This document shows positions 6,214 to 8,357 of a stretch of DNA of 8,357 bases, in pieces (position 1 is the first letter of the stretch; the number at the start of each line of letters is the position of its first letter). The translations under genes and the position numbers were made by a program. A model generated the notes under the pieces. That model was not told the origin of the DNA and searched no databases. It saw only the letters and a list, made by a program, of their open reading frames with translations. This stretch comes from an uncultured Eubacterium sp. (GTDB taxonomy: Bacteria; Bacillota; Clostridia; Eubacteriales; Eubacteriaceae), in the NCBI GenBank assembly GCA_902784045.1, contig CACZTE010000146.1, positions 1 through 8,357 on the forward strand, read 5' to 3'.

Positions 6214-6261
6214 ATAAATGATAAAAAAGAATAACATATTCAATTAAAAACGGGAGGAATT

Positions 6262-6516
6262 ATGCATTATACTTATCAGCCCAAAGGCGTTTGCGCGCGG
6301 AAAATCGATTTTGATATCAGCGACGGTGTTGTCAGCAATGTTCAATTTGTTGGCGGGTGCAACGGAAATTTAAAAGCGATTTCGACGTTGATTGAGGGAA
6401 TGACCGCCGATGACATCATCGCTAAACTGGCAGGCAACACCTGCGGCAACCGTCCCACTTCTTGTGCCGACCAATTGACCAGGGCTTTGGCGGAGGCCGT
6501 TGAATCCGCGTCATAA
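6262..6516 (+). CDS. Stand-alone TSCPD-domain protein
   Basis: This 84-residue protein consists of a single TSCPD domain of the small Firmicute family TIGR03905. The block near the end, PTSCADQL (65-72), is the family signature, and four cysteines (Cys11, Cys33, Cys61, Cys68) sit in a typical pattern (GVCARKI, GGCNGN, NTCGNRPTSC), which suggests metal binding or redox chemistry. The domain is related to the C-terminal region of adenosylcobalamin-dependent ribonucleotide reductases, but the function of the free-standing form is not established. The ATG at 6262 is preceded by GGGAGGA (6252-6258), a strong ribosome binding site. It is a one-gene unit with its own promoter. The short length is normal for the family. 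Confidence 0.9.
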   Translation: MHYTYQPKGVCARKIDFDISDGVVSNVQFVGGCNGNLKAISTLIEGMTADDIIAKLAGNTCGNRPTSCADQLTRALAEAVESAS

Positions 6517-6600
6517 CGTATTGACGGCAGATTATCAGCCTTGACTCAATAAAAAATCAGACGCGATTTCGAAAGAAATATTAAAATGCGCTTGGTGGCT

Positions 6601-6642
6601 GCAATTAAATTAATGGAACAACCATGGATGTATTTTAATTGC
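6601..6642. repeat. Inverted repeat between the TSCPD and methyltransferase genes
   Basis: GCAATTAAA (6601-6609) and TTTAATTGC (6634-6642) are perfect 9-bp arms; inside them ATGG (6613-6616) and CCAT (6622-6625) can form a second small stem. There is no T-run after it, so a terminator is unlikely; possible roles are an mRNA 3' end structure or a protein site. Confidence 0.4.
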
Positions 6643-6670
6643 GATTAAATATGTTCGTAATGTGGTCACC

Positions 6671-6703
6671 GGACATTTTGATCTCAGTTGCATGTCTTTT
6701 TTT
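6671..6703 (+). terminator. Weak candidate terminator for the TSCPD transcript
   Basis: A 5-bp stem (GACAT at 6672-6676 with ATGTC at 6692-6696) is followed directly by seven T (6697-6703). The T-run is good but the stem is short and the loop is 15 bases, so this is tentative. No better terminator is seen after the TSCPD stop. Confidence 0.3.
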
Positions 6704-6789
6704 CTGTAAAATCATCAGCGAAGTTTCAATTTTATATGTGTTGATCATTGTTGTTTTGACCGTTGTGATTTGATTTTATGAAATATGAC

Positions 6790-7548
6790 TTATTTTGGTG
6801 CGTCGTCATATATCGCGTTAATCGCGTCGGTGTATTGACCGCTTTTGTCATACACAAATAACGGCGAGTCGATTCTGCATTGGGGCTGTCCTTTTTTCAT
6901 GGCTTCTACTAAAATCAGGTTTGCGGGTTTCCCTTGATAAGGATGAACCGGAAGAATCCGTTTGGGTTCTAATCCCGCGCTTCTCAGGGAAAATGTAACA
7001 TCCGCAACGCGGTCTGCCCGATGAATCATAAAAAAACGTCCGCGATCTTTAAGGGTTATTTTGGCAAAACGGGCAACATCCTCTAAGGTACAAGTGATTT
7101 CATGTTTTGAAACCGCCAGGGTATCTTTTGGATTTGCCATACCTCGTTTGACCGGCATGTACGGCGGATTACAGACAATGGCGTCATAGGACGAGGAATG
7201 AAAATAGGCGTTGGGATTTCGCAGATCGCCGCAAATAATATCGATATGGTCTTCAAGCTTGTTGGTTAAAACGGATCGTCTGGCCATGTTTGCCATTTTT
7301 GGCTGCAGTTCAATCGCTTTAATATGCTCAACGCTTTTTCGCCCGTAAAGCAGTAATGAGAGAATCCCTGTGCCTGTGCCCAGATCGATCAAGCGGTCTT
7401 TGGCGTTGATTTTTTGTGCCGCAAACCAAGCGAGCAACACTGCGTCGATACTGAAACGAAAAGACGTCGGATCCTGTAAAATCACAAGATCACGAAGGCC
7501 CAGAGGTTCCAGGCGTTCTCCGGGTTTTTGGTAAGGGGATTTTTTCAT
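6790..7548 (-). CDS. tRNA1(Val) (adenine-37) N6-methyltransferase-like protein
   Basis: This 252-residue Rossmann-fold methyltransferase should use S-adenosylmethionine to N6-methylate an adenine, by similarity tRNA1(Val) A37 (TrmN6/YfiC in E. coli, YabB in Bacillus). Visible motifs: an N-terminal ERLEPLGLRD segment and the family block FRFSIDAVLL (30-39); motif I DLGTGTG (55-61); the acidic end of strand 2 at AIELQP (78-83); and the amino-methyltransferase motif NPPY (127-130). C-terminal blocks include RFFMIHRADR and VHPYQGKPAN. I place the start at ATG 7548 (MKKSPYQ) because AGGAG (complement of 7556-7560) lies 7 bases before it; a start 11 codons upstream lacks such a site. The start overlaps the stop of a possible 27-residue leader ORF as ATGA. 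The upstream DNA is unusually structured. Confidence 0.85.
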   Translation of the reverse strand: MKKSPYQKPGERLEPLGLRDLVILQDPTSFRFSIDAVLLAWFAAQKINAKDRLIDLGTGTGILSLLLYGRKSVEHIKAIELQPKMANMARRSVLTNKLEDHIDIICGDLRNPNAYFHSSSYDAIVCNPPYMPVKRGMANPKDTLAVSKHEITCTLEDVARFAKITLKDRGRFFMIHRADRVADVTFSLRSAGLEPKRILPVHPYQGKPANLILVEAMKKGQPQCRIDSPLFVYDKSGQYTDAINAIYDDAPK

Positions 7549-7628
7549 CGATAAACTCCTAAAGCAATTGGCGGCGGGCAAGGCAATCGGTATAAAAGCC
7601 TTTGGATTAACTTGTGGATATTCTTCAT
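7545..7628 (-). CDS. Possible 27-residue leader peptide overlapping the methyltransferase start
   Basis: An ATG at 7628 is preceded by AGGA with 6-base spacing. The 27-codon frame encodes a basic, Leu-rich peptide (MKNIHKLIQRLLYRL) with a Cys-Pro-Pro-Pro run near the end, and stops with TGA that overlaps the methyltransferase ATG as ATGA. This arrangement is typical of translational coupling, and a triple proline can slow ribosomes. The frame is also open further upstream to an ATG at 7799, but that longer version has no ribosome binding site. It may simply be chance. Confidence 0.3.
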   Translation of the reverse strand: MKNIHKLIQRLLYRLPCPPPIALGVYR

Positions 7629-7678
7629 GGCGTATCCTGAGAATATAAAAGTGAGATTTAAGACACCGTGATAATTCT

Positions 7679-7698
7679 GTTTTTTAACAGTAAAAAAC
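7679..7698. repeat. AT-rich hairpin in the methyltransferase upstream region
   Basis: GTTTTTTA (7679-7686) and TAAAAAAC (7691-7698) are perfect 8-bp arms around a 4-base ACAG loop, and a further T-A pair flanks them. It would form in RNA from either strand. It lies between the larger inverted repeats and the methyltransferase start. Confidence 0.45.
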
Positions 7699-7717
7699 AT
7701 TAATTTTAATGCGGTTA

Positions 7718-7819
7718 AAGGCAGCGTTTTACGTCCTGTTGCGTGATAATCAGAAATATAAGTGATAGGACGTAATATTGCGTTTTTTTTGAGTGGCATT
7801 GAAACATTTACGCTGCCTT
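7718..7819. repeat. Nested inverted repeats, possible structured leader of the methyltransferase mRNA
   Basis: Outer arms AAGGCAGCGT (7718-7727) and ACGCTGCCTT (7810-7819) are perfect 10-bp complements. One base inside the left outer arm begins an inner pair, TTACGTCCT (7729-7737) with AGGACGTAA (7767-7775), a perfect 9-bp stem. In RNA from the minus strand this gives a closing stem with an internal stem stacked directly against it on one side and a 34-base single strand on the other. The two independent perfect stems in AT-rich DNA suggest selection. It resembles no riboswitch class that I recognise. Confidence 0.5.
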
Positions 7820-7853
7820 CTCAAAGTGATTGCGGCCTTTCGGAACGCAGTGA

Positions 7854-7881
7854 ATTATAAATGGCCGAAAAATTGAGTCAT
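7854..7881 (-). promoter_or_regulatory. Candidate promoter for the methyltransferase leader
   Basis: On the minus strand a perfect TATAAT (complement of 7854-7859) is preceded after 16 bases by ATGACT (complement of 7876-7881, four of six matches). Use of this promoter would give a leader of about 300 bases that contains both inverted-repeat structures and the possible leader ORF. Confidence 0.4.
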
Positions 7882-7922
7882 CTTTTATGTTTAAATTCAG
7901 CCTTCAATCTAATTGAGACATC
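7871..7922. repeat. Direct repeat AATTGAGnCATC
   Basis: AATTGAGTCATC (7871-7882) and AATTGAGACATC (7911-7922) are identical in 11 of 12 bases and their starts are 40 bases apart. The first copy overlaps the candidate minus-strand -35 at 7876-7881. They could be paired binding sites for a regulator. Confidence 0.35.
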
Positions 7923-8012
7923 AAAATTGTCTATATTTTAGCATAATGAGGCATAAAAGCGGGCGAAAATCAAGAAAAATAATAAAATGACCTTTTTTAT
8001 TATTCGCTAATT

Positions 8013-8021
8013 TGATATAAT
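8013..8021 (+). promoter_or_regulatory. Candidate extended -10 for the gene starting at 8111
   Basis: TGATATAAT combines a TG element (8013-8014) with a perfect TATAAT (8016-8021). The -35 region is only a T-run, so recognition would rest on the extended -10. It would give a leader of about 80 bases. Confidence 0.45.
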
Positions 8022-8110
8022 AATGAAAATTCCATTTTATCTAAATGTATGATGAACAAAACATGGGTGTCGTTTTGTGTCAATGAGACTTAAGAAAGTT
8101 GGTGATACCA

Positions 8111-8357
8111 ATGGATAATTTAAATCAGCGTAATGAATCGGATACTATTCGAGAAAAATCAAACGCGCTTAAAGAAATGATTATGCAAAACGCAGATTCA
8201 TCTGCGACAGGCGGCGGACATCTGCCGCCAGGTCGAAAAAAACGTGGAGAGCGGAAGACAAACGCTATATTTGAAAAGGCGGTTACGCGCTCTCGTATGA
8301 CTGCCGATGAATATCGCGCGTCGCTGATGGCTGAAGCGGAAGCCAAGGCCAAAGAAG
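8111..8357 (+). CDS. N-terminal part of an unrecognised protein (3' truncated by the window edge)
   Basis: The ATG at 8111 is preceded by GGTGAT (8101-8106), which fits the 3' end of 16S rRNA, with 4-base spacing. The frame is open for 82 codons to the window end without a stop. The visible part is highly polar: an N-terminal segment with Asn, Glu and Arg, a Gly/Pro/basic patch (GGGHLPPGRKKRGERK, about 37-52), then a probably helical region ending in an Ala/Glu/Lys run (SLMAEAEAKAKE). There is no signal peptide or membrane segment in this part. The composition suggests a flexible basic leader before a domain that lies outside the window. I do not recognise the family and assign no function. 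Confidence 0.7.
   Translation, partial: MDNLNQRNESDTIREKSNALKEMIMQNADSSATGGGHLPPGRKKRGERKTNAIFEKAVTRSRMTADEYRASLMAEAEAKAKE
8191..8229 (+). repeat. Two tandem hairpins inside the start of the 8111 gene
   Basis: CGCAGA (8191-8196) and TCTGCG (8201-8206) form a 6-bp stem with a TTCA loop. Immediately after, GGCGGC (8210-8215) and GCCGCC (8224-8229) form a second, GC-only stem with an 8-base loop. They lie around codons 28-40 and are much more GC-rich than the surroundings. Confidence 0.45.

Noticed and set aside
5917..6243. A 108-residue minus-strand frame, Phe/Ile-rich, starting from TTG or ATG.
   Set aside because: No ribosome binding site precedes either start, the composition is what AT-rich noncoding DNA gives, and its 5' end is overlapped by the well-formed plus-strand TSCPD promoter at 6185-6213.
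7545..7799. The 84-residue version of the frame upstream of the methyltransferase.
   Set aside because: The ATG at 7799 has no ribosome binding site, and the sequence runs through the nested inverted repeats. Only the last 27 codons have translation signals, and even these are tentative.
7978..8004. Inverted repeat AATAATAAAA / TTTTATTATT as a terminator.
   Set aside because: The stem is AT-only with no clear upstream gene end to serve; such pairs arise easily in this base composition.
656..8016. Shared words TATTATTCGCTA plus ATTTGAT near 656-675 and 7998-8016.
   Set aside because: A 12-base match is expected by chance in a window of this size, and the further match needs a one-base gap in AT-rich DNA.
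1..8357. CRISPR arrays, tRNA or rRNA genes, insertion sequences, toxin-antitoxin or phage-defence modules.
   Set aside because: No regularly spaced repeats, cloverleaf or rRNA signature, transposase or integrase motif, or defence-type domain was seen on reading both strands.

Overview
The window looks like a piece of chromosome from a low-GC Gram-positive anaerobe, most likely a clostridial-type Firmicute. The clues are AT-rich intergenic DNA, strong GGAGG-type ribosome binding sites, near-consensus sigma-A promoters, a roughly 450-residue citrate synthase, a meso-diaminopimelate dehydrogenase, a small stand-alone TSCPD protein and a lipobox protein of the FxLYD type. The assignment is inferred from gene content and signals, not from a phylogenetic marker. 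I see no transposase, integrase, tRNA, rRNA, CRISPR array or phage module.

Layout: (1) 2-313 is the 3' end of an unrecognised plus-strand gene, followed by a terminator. (2) 388-871 holds no intact gene; it has a possible decayed frame, a strong hairpin and a cluster of palindromes. (3) 872-2731 is a minus-strand pair, a MarR-family repressor followed by citrate synthase (gltA), driven by a clear promoter with an inverted-repeat operator at its start site. (4) Divergent from it is an HD-domain 5'-deoxynucleotidase-like gene (2918-3562). (5) A bidirectional terminator separates it from meso-diaminopimelate dehydrogenase (ddh, 3766-4752, minus), which has its own promoter. (6) Next is a lipoprotein with two FxLYD-like domains (4944-5699, minus) with its own terminator. 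(7) A 560-base AT-rich gap ends in the promoter of a plus-strand TSCPD gene (6262-6516). (8) A tRNA1(Val)-A37 N6-methyltransferase-like gene (6790-7548, minus) has an unusually long, structured upstream region that may include a short leader ORF. (9) The 5' end of an unrecognised plus-strand gene (8111 onward) runs off the window.

The genes appear to be mostly independent units rather than one system: oxidative-branch citrate/glutamate carbon flow (gltA), lysine and peptidoglycan precursor supply (ddh), nucleotide housekeeping (HD protein), tRNA modification (methyltransferase) and an envelope lipoprotein. The regulatory DNA is the most interesting part: the marR-gltA operator-promoter, and the nested inverted repeats in the presumed methyltransferase leader. 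I found no convincing new multi-gene system.
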